Below, in pieces: positions 1 to 5,030 of a stretch of DNA of 5,269 bases. The stretch covers positions 1 to 5,269 of the forward strand of contig JAHJDQ010000115.1 in assembly GCA_018812355.1 (NCBI GenBank), written 5' to 3'. Numbering within the stretch: the first letter of the stretch is position 1; the number at the start of each line of letters is the position of its first letter. A program made the position numbers and the translations under genes. This DNA is from Nanobdellota archaeon. Lineage in GTDB: Archaea; Nanobdellota; Nanobdellia; Woesearchaeales; GW2011-AR9. The notes under the pieces are model-generated. The model was not told the DNA's origin. It made no database searches and saw only the letters and a program-made list of their open reading frames with translations.

Positions 1-851
1 TCTTGTAACAAAGTATTCAACTCAACAACCTCAAGTTTATCCAAACGTACATGTCTTAACTCTTCTTTTAATTTCAATAATTCTTGTTGTCGTTTTACTT
101 CCAATTCTATAATGGTCGGAATCATCCGTAAATCTTGCACACCTTTAAATTCAATCCTAACTCCACCTTTAATTGAAACATTAACATCCTGCCTGATTGT
201 TCCTAAACCTCTCTTCACACCTGGCAGACTACGTAATAACATCCCTAATTTTTCAGATGTTTCTTTACACTGTTGCGGAGTTTTAATATCTGGAGCAGTT
301 CCGATTTCAATCATAGGAATTCCTAACTTGTCTAAGCGGTAAACTTTCTGATTATGATTCTCAGAAATAATCTTACAGGCATCTTCTTCTAAAGAAATGT
401 TATCAATTCTAACTTCTCCTTGCGAAGTTTTTAATAATCCTTTCCGAGCAATTAAAGCCGTTCTTTGAAAGCCGCTAGTATTACTACCATCAACAACAGT
501 TTTCCGCATTACCTGAACTATTGGAGAAACAGAAGCTTCTACCAATTTAGATAATTGTAATGTTGTATAAAGAGCATCTTGATTTAAGGCATGTGGCGGT
601 TCAGAATCTGTCTCTACTAAACATGTTGTCTTATGATAGCCTTGATAAACAAATTCCTTTCCTTTCAACTGTTCTTGTAATGCCGCTACATCAATTTCTC
701 CATGCTCGCCGGCAACTGCTCTTAACTTTCTTCTAATCTCAAAATCAGGCTGATCATCTCTAAGTTGAGTCGGACAATCACAAAATAGTTTCTTACCTTC
801 TAATTGCTGATGAATTTCCAATCCACACTTCAAACCAATCTTTGGATCCAT
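1..851 (-). CDS. gatE: Glutamyl-tRNA(Gln) amidotransferase subunit E, N-terminal part (partial)
   Basis: GatE works with GatD in archaea to convert Glu-tRNA(Gln) to Gln-tRNA(Gln), using ammonia released by GatD. The gene runs off the left edge, so only 283 residues are present; full GatE is roughly 600 or more. Reading from ATG at 849-851, the protein opens with KIGLKCGLEIHQQL (His14) and KLFCDCP (20-27). It continues with RKTVVDGSNTSGFQRT (116-131), LEEDA (154-158), DKLGIPMIEIGT (174-185), GLGTIRQDVNVSI (215-227) and EFKGVQ (234-239). These are characteristic of the GatB/GatE catalytic cradle, and the GLEIHQQL opening and GVQ motif favour GatE over GatB. His14, Glu155/156 and Glu182 lie where the family binds its metal ion. 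The start fits the normal family N-terminus. It lies 34 bases downstream of the topoisomerase stop, with its own TATA-like box. The C-terminal YqeY-like and tRNA-binding parts are outside the window. GatD is not visible. Confidence 0.95.
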   Translation of the reverse strand, partial: MDPKIGLKCGLEIHQQLEGKKLFCDCPTQLRDDQPDFEIRRKLRAVAGEHGEIDVAALQEQLKGKEFVYQGYHKTTCLVETDSEPPHALNQDALYTTLQLSKLVEASVSPIVQVMRKTVVDGSNTSGFQRTALIARKGLLKTSQGEVRIDNISLEEDACKIISENHNQKVYRLDKLGIPMIEIGTAPDIKTPQQCKETSEKLGMLLRSLPGVKRGLGTIRQDVNVSIKGGVRIEFKGVQDLRMIPTIIELEVKRQQELLKLKEELRHVRLDKLEVVELNTLLQ

Positions 852-874
852 TATATAAGGTAAAAGAATTACGC

Positions 875-883
875 TTTAAAAAT
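875..883 (-). promoter_or_regulatory. Probable TATA box of gatE
   Basis: On the minus strand this reads ATTTTTAAA. It is centred about 28 bases upstream of the gatE ATG, which is the archaeal TATA-to-start distance. It implies a leaderless or nearly leaderless gatE transcript separate from the topoisomerase upstream. The site lies wholly in the 34-base gap between the two genes. AT richness makes chance matches common. Confidence 0.45.
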
Positions 884-885
884 GT

Positions 886-1917
886 TTAGATGATCTTCTT
901 CAATCTCTTAACTAATTGCGGCTGAATATAATTGTTCATCGTGACAGCATAATGCTCTTTCCATTGCTGTTCTTTCTTAACAAACCGTTTATGTCCTAAC
1001 TCTCCGGCAATCCCTAATAAAAATTGTTTTGCTTCTTCTTTAGATGGATTTTTTTTCATTAAGAACTCTTTAACTTTGGATGTCGCATAATGGGAACGAA
1101 TAATGTGTGGATAAAATTCCTGCCCGCAATACTGCCGAAAAGCTTTCTTAAAATCTTTTTCAGTTAATAATCTCTCATTTTGACTAAAAATAAACTCTTC
1201 TCTCTTCTTTTTCTTTAAAATTTCTTTTAATCTCTTTACATATATCGGAGAGAACTTCTTTTCAATCAGTTGCGGCACGCCATCTTTAGCGATATATTTG
1301 AACCGCACTTCCTCACCTTTAATCTGCACATCCTTCTTTTTTAAAGTTGTCAAACCTTTATGCCGATGTGCTTTGTAATAAATTTCATTACCAATTCTCA
1401 TTCTTGTTTTTAACATTGTTTCCATTGGTACAGCTAAGTGATCTTTCTTATTATTGAGGGCCAAGGAAACTTTTCGGCGCAGTTTAGAATAAATCCTAGC
1501 GAATTTTTCCACTTTCTTATACTTCTTCTTCTGATTCTTCTTTTTTTTCTCTAAAGTATAACAATAATTCCACGTCCCACCCTTATTCTGAAATAAGACA
1601 TCCCAATGATCATGTGAAGATTCATCATGAACTGTTAAATTTTTGGCAAACAACGAAAAAGCCTTATCGAGAACTTGATTGTTAGGTAAAACATTAAGCC
1701 TTGCTCCTTGCACAAGTCCTTCTGGGCTTAATTGTCCTTTCAAAAATTGCGGATCTTTTTTATCAACGAGAATCTTAAAATTCTTTTGCGATTTATATAA
1801 TTTAACTACTTCTTTAATCTCTGGAAATTCCTGCTTACTTTTCTTCCAAGAACGTTTAGTTTTCTCATACGGCTGTAAGCCTTTTACTTTTATTCGGATT
1901 GTACCCTCTTTTATCAT
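886..1917 (-). CDS. Type IB DNA topoisomerase
   Basis: This 343-aa protein is a type IB topoisomerase, which relaxes DNA by nicking one strand through a transient 3'-phosphotyrosine link. The catalytic domain is readable from about residue 135. It has RMRIGNEIYY (172-181, Arg174), GLTTLKKKDV (188-197), FKYIAKDGV (206-214, Lys211), IIRSHYATSK (272-281, Arg274), GELGHKR (305-311, His309) and VTMNNYIQP (325-333, Tyr330 as nucleophile). RIGNE..Y followed by GLTTL is diagnostic of the bacterial/poxvirus-type enzymes. WNYCYTLE (116-123) followed by KYKKVEKF (132-139) matches the end of their N-terminal clamp. Residues 1-90 do not look like the usual bacterial N-terminus, and the 124-136 linker is almost all lysine. 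The Arg274 segment resembles tyrosine recombinases, which share the fold, but the RIGNE/GLTTL block favours topoisomerase. The start is backed by a TATA box 27 bases upstream. It lies 45 bases downstream of the preceding minus-strand gene, and gatE follows. Confidence 0.88.
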   Translation of the reverse strand: MIKEGTIRIKVKGLQPYEKTKRSWKKSKQEFPEIKEVVKLYKSQKNFKILVDKKDPQFLKGQLSPEGLVQGARLNVLPNNQVLDKAFSLFAKNLTVHDESSHDHWDVLFQNKGGTWNYCYTLEKKKKNQKKKYKKVEKFARIYSKLRRKVSLALNNKKDHLAVPMETMLKTRMRIGNEIYYKAHRHKGLTTLKKKDVQIKGEEVRFKYIAKDGVPQLIEKKFSPIYVKRLKEILKKKKREEFIFSQNERLLTEKDFKKAFRQYCGQEFYPHIIRSHYATSKVKEFLMKKNPSKEEAKQFLLGIAGELGHKRFVKKEQQWKEHYAVTMNNYIQPQLVKRLKKII

Positions 1918-1938
1918 TGAAGAAATAAAAATGTTTTA

Positions 1939-1948
1939 CTATATAAAA
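1939..1948 (-). promoter_or_regulatory. Probable TATA box of the topoisomerase gene
   Basis: The minus strand reads TTTTATATAG, centred about 27 bases upstream of the ATG at 1917. It lies in the 45-base gap after the upstream gene. The spacing suggests a leaderless transcript and supports the chosen start. Confidence 0.55.
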
Positions 1949-1962
1949 TTATATCTTTACAT

Positions 1963-2358
1963 TTACCAATTAAACTTCCATTTATGGTCACGTTCTTTTT
2001 CTTCAACTAAATGCTTCAAGCCTGCTTTTTTGGCTTGTTTTAAGAATTCTGTGGCAACTTGTTTCATCCTAATCCCGTTAATATCAACATCGTTCTGAAA
2101 GAACTGATATCGTTCTAAAATATCATCAAAAACTTTTGCTTGTGTTTCTAAATTTACTGGAGTTAAGTTTTTACTACTAACTTGCCGTTCCTTCTCCAGG
2201 TTTTGCACTTTATTAAGTAAGGGTAAGAGTTGTTTAACATCTCCTTGCACATCTTCCAGAAATTCAATAATCGTAGCAAGATCCTTAAGAACATCTTCTT
2301 TAGGAATGTGTTCTTGTTTAAACATCTTCTTCCACCACTTTTTTTCGTACAACGGCAT
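1963..2358 (-). CDS. Hypothetical helical protein, possible coiled coil
   Basis: I do not recognise this 131-aa protein. It is rich in Lys, Glu, Leu and Val and looks almost fully helical. Residues 20-60 have hydrophobic positions spaced like an amphipathic or coiled-coil helix (IIEFLEDV, LLPLLNKVQNLEKE). A loop near 61-70 contains NLTPVN. A second helical part follows (75-90, 96-120), ending in a basic, Trp-containing tail (HKWKFNW). No signal peptide or membrane segment is seen. The frame stays open to an ATG at 2391, but that start would put the TATA region inside the gene. The ATG at 2356-2358 sits 24-27 bases from the TATA box and gives a soluble N-terminus (MPLYEKKWW). A further ATG at residue 12 is possible. 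It precedes the topoisomerase gene by 45 bases on the same strand, but a working partnership is only a guess. Confidence 0.7.
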   Translation of the reverse strand: MPLYEKKWWKKMFKQEHIPKEDVLKDLATIIEFLEDVQGDVKQLLPLLNKVQNLEKERQVSSKNLTPVNLETQAKVFDDILERYQFFQNDVDINGIRMKQVATEFLKQAKKAGLKHLVEEKERDHKWKFNW

Positions 2359-2374
2359 TAAGCTTAACAAATAG

Positions 2375-2388
2375 TTTATAAATATAAA
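2375..2388. promoter_or_regulatory. Shared bidirectional TATA region
   Basis: The sequence TTTATAAATATAAA contains good archaeal TATA matches on both strands. Its 2381-2388 part is centred about 26 bases from the minus-strand ATG at 2358 and about 25 bases from the plus-strand ATG at 2409. One AT core could therefore place leaderless transcripts in both directions. Reading toward the minus gene, the TATA is preceded by purine-rich GGGAAATG, which could act as a B recognition element. Confidence 0.55.
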
Positions 2389-2408
2389 CATTTCCCTTTT
2401 TTTCGCTG

Positions 2409-2789
2409 ATGAAATTTAAAGCAAAAAAAGAGTATGGAAATTATAAAACAGAAAATTGTCCTTTCTGTGGTAAGATTGCTACTCTAAAAAATGAGCAAGG
2501 CGTAGCAGTATGCCGTTTACATCTAAAAGAAGCAGTTGCCGATCGTCAATGTCAATGTGGCAAATGGTTAGAACTGCGCTCAGGAAAATTCGGACCTTAC
2601 TTTAATTGTCCTAATTGCGGCAATTTAAATTATGATAAAGGCATGGTGCGAAGTACAGCCGTCCAAACAAAAAAACATGAAGAGAACAATAAACAAGAAC
2701 CATTAAAAAAGAAATCAGAACTTAAATCATCATTATACGAAAAGAAAGAAATTATGATTACTACTGATGACGTTGAATATTTTAATTGA
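2409..2789 (+). CDS. Double zinc-ribbon protein (topoisomerase-type zinc finger)
   Basis: This is a 126-aa protein with two probable zinc sites. The first pairs CPFC (Cys17, Cys20) with CRLH (Cys35, His38). The second pairs CQC (Cys48, Cys50) with CPNC (Cys67, Cys70). The segment CGKWLELRSGKFGPYFNCP (50-68) closely resembles the zinc-ribbon repeats at the C-terminus of bacterial and archaeal topoisomerase I, which bind single-stranded DNA. Here the fingers stand alone without a catalytic domain. Residues 83-126 form a charged, Lys/Glu-rich and probably flexible tail ending in DDVEYFN. Nucleic-acid binding is a reasonable inference; the exact role is unknown. It is divergent from the minus-strand hypothetical gene with a shared TATA region, and leaderless translation is likely. 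The ATG at 2409 fits both promoter spacing and the start of the folded part. Confidence 0.75.
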   Translation: MKFKAKKEYGNYKTENCPFCGKIATLKNEQGVAVCRLHLKEAVADRQCQCGKWLELRSGKFGPYFNCPNCGNLNYDKGMVRSTAVQTKKHEENNKQEPLKKKSELKSSLYEKKEIMITTDDVEYFN

Positions 2790-2800
2790 AAACAATAATT

Positions 2801-2808
2801 TTTATAAA
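2801..2808 (+). promoter_or_regulatory. TATA box for the 85-aa gene
   Basis: TTTATAAA is centred 26-27 bases upstream of the ATG at 2831, in the 41-base gap after the zinc-ribbon gene. It indicates an independent, leaderless transcript and supports the start. Confidence 0.6.
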
Positions 2809-2830
2809 TAACACTTTATTTTTTTAAATA

Positions 2831-3088
2831 ATGGAACTTAGATACTTTAACGGCTGTACTATTAGAGATTTTCTTGGTCTTTATGAATCAAAATCTAATT
2901 TCGCTGCCGATCGTTTTGCTTCTGCCTTTGAAGAATCGCTTGCCCGCGAATTTCGACTTTCTGACCGTTTTGCTGCTAAAGCTTACGACCTTTTAAAAAG
3001 TAAATCCTCTTCTGATGAAGAATATTGTTATAAATTGGTTAAATTTGCTCGCCGCCGTTTAAATGGTTCTATCTCTTCTTCAGATTAA
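2831..3088 (+). CDS. Hypothetical small helical protein
   Basis: I do not recognise this 85-aa protein. It appears soluble and mostly helical, with no signal peptide or membrane segment. Two similar short stretches, ADRFASAF (26-33) and SDRFAAKA (44-51), suggest a weak internal repeat or two similar helices. It has a serine/acidic linker (KSKSSSDEE, 56-64), a basic helix (KLVKFARRRL) and a serine-rich end. It is a credible gene because of its well-placed TATA box, balanced amino-acid composition and position between two same-strand genes with only short gaps. Alternating acidic and basic patches would suit a protein or nucleic-acid contact, but nothing specific can be assigned. Confidence 0.65.
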   Translation: MELRYFNGCTIRDFLGLYESKSNFAADRFASAFEESLAREFRLSDRFAAKAYDLLKSKSSSDEEYCYKLVKFARRRLNGSISSSD

Positions 3089-3123
3089 TCTAATCAATTG
3101 ACCTAACTTCTCTAGTTTAATAA

Positions 3124-3133
3124 TGCTTAAAAA
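3124..3133 (+). promoter_or_regulatory. Possible TATA box for the four-cysteine membrane protein
   Basis: TGCTTAAAAA is centred about 27 bases upstream of the ATG at 3156. It argues that the transcript begins at that ATG and not at the ATG at 3123, which would overlap this box and has no comparable TATA at the right distance. The match to consensus is modest. Confidence 0.4.
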
Positions 3134-3155
3134 CCATTTCTTCAAAGCAACGTCT

Positions 3156-3449
3156 ATGAACAAAAAAGGCAACGTTGTTGGCATTATCGCCATAATCTTA
3201 GCTTTAATTATCCTTACTTTTTACTTAGTTGGCATTGCTCAGCGAGAATGTAATTCTAACCGTGATTGTCCTGGAAACGCTTATTGCAATACTAATTATG
3301 AATGTGTAGAATTTCCTGATCAAGTTGTTGTTAAACAATCTAATTTAGTTTTCTCAGCAATTATTATTGGAATAGCTTTAATCATCGCTGCTTATATTTT
3401 TAAAGGAAAATTTCCTCGAAAAAAGAAACCTGATTTCATTGAGGTATAG
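3156..3449 (+). CDS. Two-pass membrane protein with an external four-cysteine loop
   Basis: From the preferred start this is a 97-aa protein opening MNKKGN, a common start of small archaeal membrane proteins. Transmembrane segment 1 spans about residues 7-28. The loop that follows has Cys32, Cys38, Cys44 and Cys50 at exactly six-residue intervals (C-X5-C three times) within a Asn/Asp/Pro-rich sequence (DCPGNAYC). Transmembrane segment 2 spans about 64-82, followed by a basic tail (KGKFPRKKK). The positive-inside rule places both ends in the cytoplasm and the cysteine loop outside, where two disulfides are likely. Similar Cys-rich DCP..YC loops occur in many DPANN surface proteins; this comes from memory and was not searched. 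An ATG at 3123 would add 11 residues. Its 3' end overlaps a convergent 37-codon frame by 14 bases. No function can be assigned beyond a surface-exposed membrane role. Confidence 0.72.
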   Translation: MNKKGNVVGIIAIILALIILTFYLVGIAQRECNSNRDCPGNAYCNTNYECVEFPDQVVVKQSNLVFSAIIIGIALIIAAYIFKGKFPRKKKPDFIEV

Positions 3450-3549
3450 GTATTCCCAACTTATGGCACAACTTTTTTTGATTGTCAGTCAGAATTTTAT
3501 AATTTTTTAAGACAAAATCTTCAAATTCTTGATCAATGTTTTTGCTCAT
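3436..3549 (-). CDS. Candidate 37-aa small protein
   Basis: This short minus-strand frame starts at ATG 3547-3549 and stops at TGA 3436-3438. The product has a balanced, soluble composition: an acidic N-terminal half (NIDQEFEDFVLKNY), a basic middle (DNQKKLCHKLG) and the end IPIPQ. It is not the Phe/Ile/Lys-only peptide expected from random AT-rich sequence. A TATA box (TTTATATA) is centred 26-27 bases upstream of the ATG, the same geometry as neighbouring genes. A CACTTT/AAAGTG inverted repeat lies just upstream of that box. The frame overlaps the convergent membrane-protein gene by 14 bases. I recognise no family. It could be a small regulator or binding partner tied to the divergent methyltransferase operon, but that is conjecture. 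It may also be a chance frame. Confidence 0.5.
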   Translation of the reverse strand: MSKNIDQEFEDFVLKNYKILTDNQKKLCHKLGIPIPQ

Positions 3550-3567
3550 GAAAAAGATATTTTTCTT

Positions 3568-3600
3568 TTGGTATATAAACTTTATTCACTTTAGAAAGTG
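3568..3600 (-). repeat. Left copy of composite operator-like element
   Basis: Read on the minus strand, this is CACTTT-CT-AAAGTG (3600-3587), 12 bases, then ATACCAA (3574-3568). The first part is a perfect 6-bp inverted repeat with a 2-base centre. The element brackets the TATA box of the 37-aa gene: the dyad lies just upstream and ATACCAA overlaps its downstream edge. A mirrored copy lies at 3651-3685. A dyad this close to a TATA box is typical of a transcription-factor site. The function is inferred. Confidence 0.5.
3572..3579 (-). promoter_or_regulatory. TATA box of the candidate 37-aa gene
   Basis: The minus strand reads TTTATATA, centred 26-27 bases before the ATG at 3549. It is among the best TATA matches in the window and lies between the left inverted repeat (3587-3600) and the small gene. 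Confidence 0.5.
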
Positions 3601-3650
3601 GTAAAAAAATGTTGTAATCGCTAGGTAAAAAAGATTTAGTTTTAAAAACA

Positions 3651-3685
3651 ATCACTTTGAGAAAGTGATATTTTTGGCATACCAA
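3651..3685 (+). repeat. Right copy of composite operator-like element
   Basis: Read on the plus strand, this has ATCACTTT-GAG-AAAGTGAT (3651-3669), a perfect 8-bp inverted repeat with a 3-base centre. It then continues to ATACCAA at 3679-3685, directly in front of the TATA-like sequence of the membrane operon. It repeats the left copy in mirrored orientation with nearly the same internal spacing (11 against 12 bases between AAAGTG and ATACCAA). It is probably an operator or activator site for the operon starting at 3716. A stem-loop at RNA level is also possible. Confidence 0.55.
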
Positions 3686-3687
3686 TA

Positions 3688-3697
3688 ATTTAAATAT
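3688..3697 (+). promoter_or_regulatory. Probable TATA box of the membrane methyltransferase operon
   Basis: ATTTAAATAT is centred about 24 bases before ATG 3716 and 27 bases before the adjacent ATG 3719. It therefore gives a leaderless transcript beginning at one of the two methionines. It directly follows the right operator-like element. Confidence 0.5.
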
Positions 3698-3715
3698 AAC
3701 TATAACTTTACTAAA

Positions 3716-4030
3716 ATGATGAAAAAAATCAAACGAGGAATATTATTTGGATGTTTAGCTGGGTTAATTGATGTTACTCCGATGATAATGATGAAATTAA
3801 GCTGGGATGCAAATCTTTCTGCTTTTTCATTCTGGGTTATAACCGGTTTAATTATCTCAACCTCTAATTTAAAATTAAATGGATGGAAAAAAGGCTTAAT
3901 CTTAGCTTTATTGTTACAAGTACCAATTTTAATCATTGTTGCTGGGGAAAATATTAACAATTTATTGATCATCCTACCCTTTACAATAGTTTTAGGAAGT
4001 TTATTAGGGAAATTTATTGAGAAAAAATGA
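3716..4030 (+). CDS. Small multi-pass membrane protein, first gene of a two-gene operon
   Basis: This 104-aa protein has a short basic N-terminus (KKIKRG) and about four hydrophobic segments (roughly 7-27, 33-50, 59-76 and 81-101). The most distinctive part is LAGLIDVTPMIMMKLSWDANLSAF (14-37), with polar Asp19 and Asp31 near the membrane boundary. I have an impression of similar uncharacterised membrane proteins in other archaea and bacteria but cannot name the family. Its TGA overlaps the ATG of the methyltransferase gene (ATGA at 4027-4030), so the two are very likely co-transcribed and translationally coupled. This suggests, without proving, that the protein assists or modulates the methyltransferase or acts on the same membrane substrate. 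Translation may begin at either of two consecutive ATGs. No enzyme motif is visible. Confidence 0.75.
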   Translation: MMKKIKRGILFGCLAGLIDVTPMIMMKLSWDANLSAFSFWVITGLIISTSNLKLNGWKKGLILALLLQVPILIIVAGENINNLLIILPFTIVLGSLLGKFIEKK

Positions 4031-4617
4031 TTCCAGAATTAATCTACAAAATAATTTATCTGGTTTTTTATGTCGGAGCTGCTATTATAAAATCTCCTTA
4101 TGCACATAAAGCTAAGAAGATGAAAATTAAATTTTCTCGAGGAAATGTTAAGGAATATAGTTTAGCAGCTATTATGGGAATACTGTTGATGCTACCGCCG
4201 TTAATTTATATTTTTTCAAGTTGGATTAATCGGTTTAACTTAATTTTTCCAGATTGGTTAAGAATTATTGGAACAATCGGTTTTATTGGTGCGATTGTTT
4301 TTTATGGCTGGACCCATATTACTCTTAAAACAAATTGGTTTCCGGTGTTAGAAATAAAAGAAAAACAACAATTAATTACTTCTGGACCGTACAAAAGAAT
4401 TAGACATCCAATGTACACTAGTACTTTATTTTGGGCAGTTTTTCAAGGTTTGGTTTTACCTAATTCTTTAATAATTATTGCTGGAATGTTAGGATTTATC
4501 ATCTTTTACTCAGGTAGAGTAGGCGATGAAGAAAAGTTAATGTTAAAACAGTTTGGCAAGAAGTATCAGGATTATATGAAAAAAACGGGAAGAATCTTCC
4601 CTAAATTAAAAAAATAG
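4027..4617 (+). CDS. Integral-membrane methyltransferase of the ICMT/PEMT-like family
   Basis: This 196-aa protein belongs to the isoprenylcysteine carboxyl methyltransferase / phospholipid methyltransferase superfamily, which uses S-adenosylmethionine to methylate membrane-bound substrates. The hallmark C-terminal signature is present: LITSGPYKRIRHPMY (116-130), with Gly120-Pro-Tyr and Arg126-His-Pro-x-Tyr. It is followed by two hydrophobic stretches (about 132-162), then GRVGDEEKLMLKQFGKKYQDY (163-183) with the conserved Glu168/Glu169 and FG..Y..Y. The N-terminal half has hydrophobic segments near 3-21, 46-64 and 78-98, with a basic loop at 27-43. The length is normal for prokaryotic members. 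The substrate (lipid, quinone-like molecule or modified protein) cannot be read from the sequence. It overlaps the preceding membrane-protein gene by four bases and converges on the downstream minus-strand gene with a 12-base overlap. Confidence 0.88.
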   Translation: MIPELIYKIIYLVFYVGAAIIKSPYAHKAKKMKIKFSRGNVKEYSLAAIMGILLMLPPLIYIFSSWINRFNLIFPDWLRIIGTIGFIGAIVFYGWTHITLKTNWFPVLEIKEKQQLITSGPYKRIRHPMYTSTLFWAVFQGLVLPNSLIIIAGMLGFIIFYSGRVGDEEKLMLKQFGKKYQDYMKKTGRIFPKLKK

Positions 4618-4983
4618 TACCACTACTCCCCAAACTAATAAGGCTAGCCATAACAAAGCATAAAACCATTGTTCTTTCATTGCCGTTTTTGGGTTTATTT
4701 TTTTAAGCATCGCTGGGATGTACTGTGCTAAGCCAACTAAAATAAACAAAGCCATAAACAACATCACTGCCAGTATTTGTACAATACCAACTCCTGCCGT
4801 AACTAAAAAGTACAATACTACTGCTGCTAAAACCAACGAGACCCCTGACAATACTTTCGGTTTAATCATCATTTTCTTTGTAAAATTAAACCAAGATTGC
4901 GGTTTAACTAACAAAGTTAACATCTTTACTACCGAGAGCACAATCAGAATCAATGCTAAAATTTCTATTGCTCCAAACGCCAT
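4606..4983 (-). CDS. Four-helix membrane protein, unknown function
   Basis: This 125-aa protein is strongly hydrophobic, with probable membrane helices near residues 4-26, 43-62, 66-86 and 105-125. A basic loop (NFTKKMMIKPK, 33-43) lies between the first two helices, and KKINPKT (94-100) precedes the last. By the positive-inside rule these loops are cytoplasmic. The C-terminus (VVVLFF) ends inside or at the edge of the membrane. No catalytic motif or known family is recognised. The start is backed by GAGGTG nine bases upstream, matching the archaeal 16S anti-Shine-Dalgarno. The 3' end overlaps the methyltransferase gene by 12 bases in convergent orientation. It is divergent from the LiaI/LiaF-like gene and appears to share its TATA region, so the two may be expressed together. 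Confidence 0.75.
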   Translation of the reverse strand: MAFGAIEILALILIVLSVVKMLTLLVKPQSWFNFTKKMMIKPKVLSGVSLVLAAVVLYFLVTAGVGIVQILAVMLFMALFILVGLAQYIPAMLKKINPKTAMKEQWFYALLWLALLVWGVVVLFF

Positions 4984-4992
4984 TTTTATTTA

Positions 4993-4998
4993 CACCTC
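4993..4998 (-). promoter_or_regulatory. Shine-Dalgarno site of the four-helix membrane gene
   Basis: GAGGTG on the minus strand, nine bases before the ATG, matches the CACCTC core of archaeal 16S rRNA 3' ends. It fixes the start at 4983 and shows that this gene has a leader, unlike most others here. Confidence 0.7.
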
Positions 4999-5030
4999 TT
5001 TTTTTAAATAATATATTTCTTTCTTGAACA

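Noticed and set aside
112..342. Open plus-strand frame of 76 codons
   Set aside because: It lies antisense within gatE, whose conserved protein motifs are clear on the minus strand.
886..1917. Tyrosine recombinase/integrase
   Set aside because: The Arg274 segment and Tyr330 would fit the shared fold, but RIGNE..Y and GLTTL are topoisomerase IB signatures, and no attachment site or repeat is nearby.
1679..2098. Open plus-strand frame of 139 codons
   Set aside because: It is antisense to the topoisomerase and the 131-aa gene, crosses their boundary, and has the composition of a shadow frame.
3156..3215. Type IV pilin-like (class III) signal peptide at the KKG start
   Set aside because: The KKG plus hydrophobic stretch resembles one, but a second membrane segment with a basic tail at the C-terminus does not suit a pilin.
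3536..3604. Plus-strand frame of 22 codons opposite the small-gene promoter
   Set aside because: The product is low-complexity (Phe, Lys, Ile, Trp) and no well-placed TATA or ribosome site precedes it.
3651..3669. Hairpin as an intrinsic transcription terminator
   Set aside because: The stem is AT-rich and lies upstream of a promoter, not after a gene end, and archaeal termination mainly uses T-runs without hairpins.
3568..3685. A small inverted-repeat transposable element (MITE)
   Set aside because: The mirrored ends suggest it, but no convincing target-site duplication is seen, and each repeat is positioned as a promoter element. It remains a fallback reading.
3700..3972. Open minus-strand frame of 90 codons
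   Set aside because: It is antisense to the first membrane gene of the methyltransferase operon, which has better promoter and coupling evidence.
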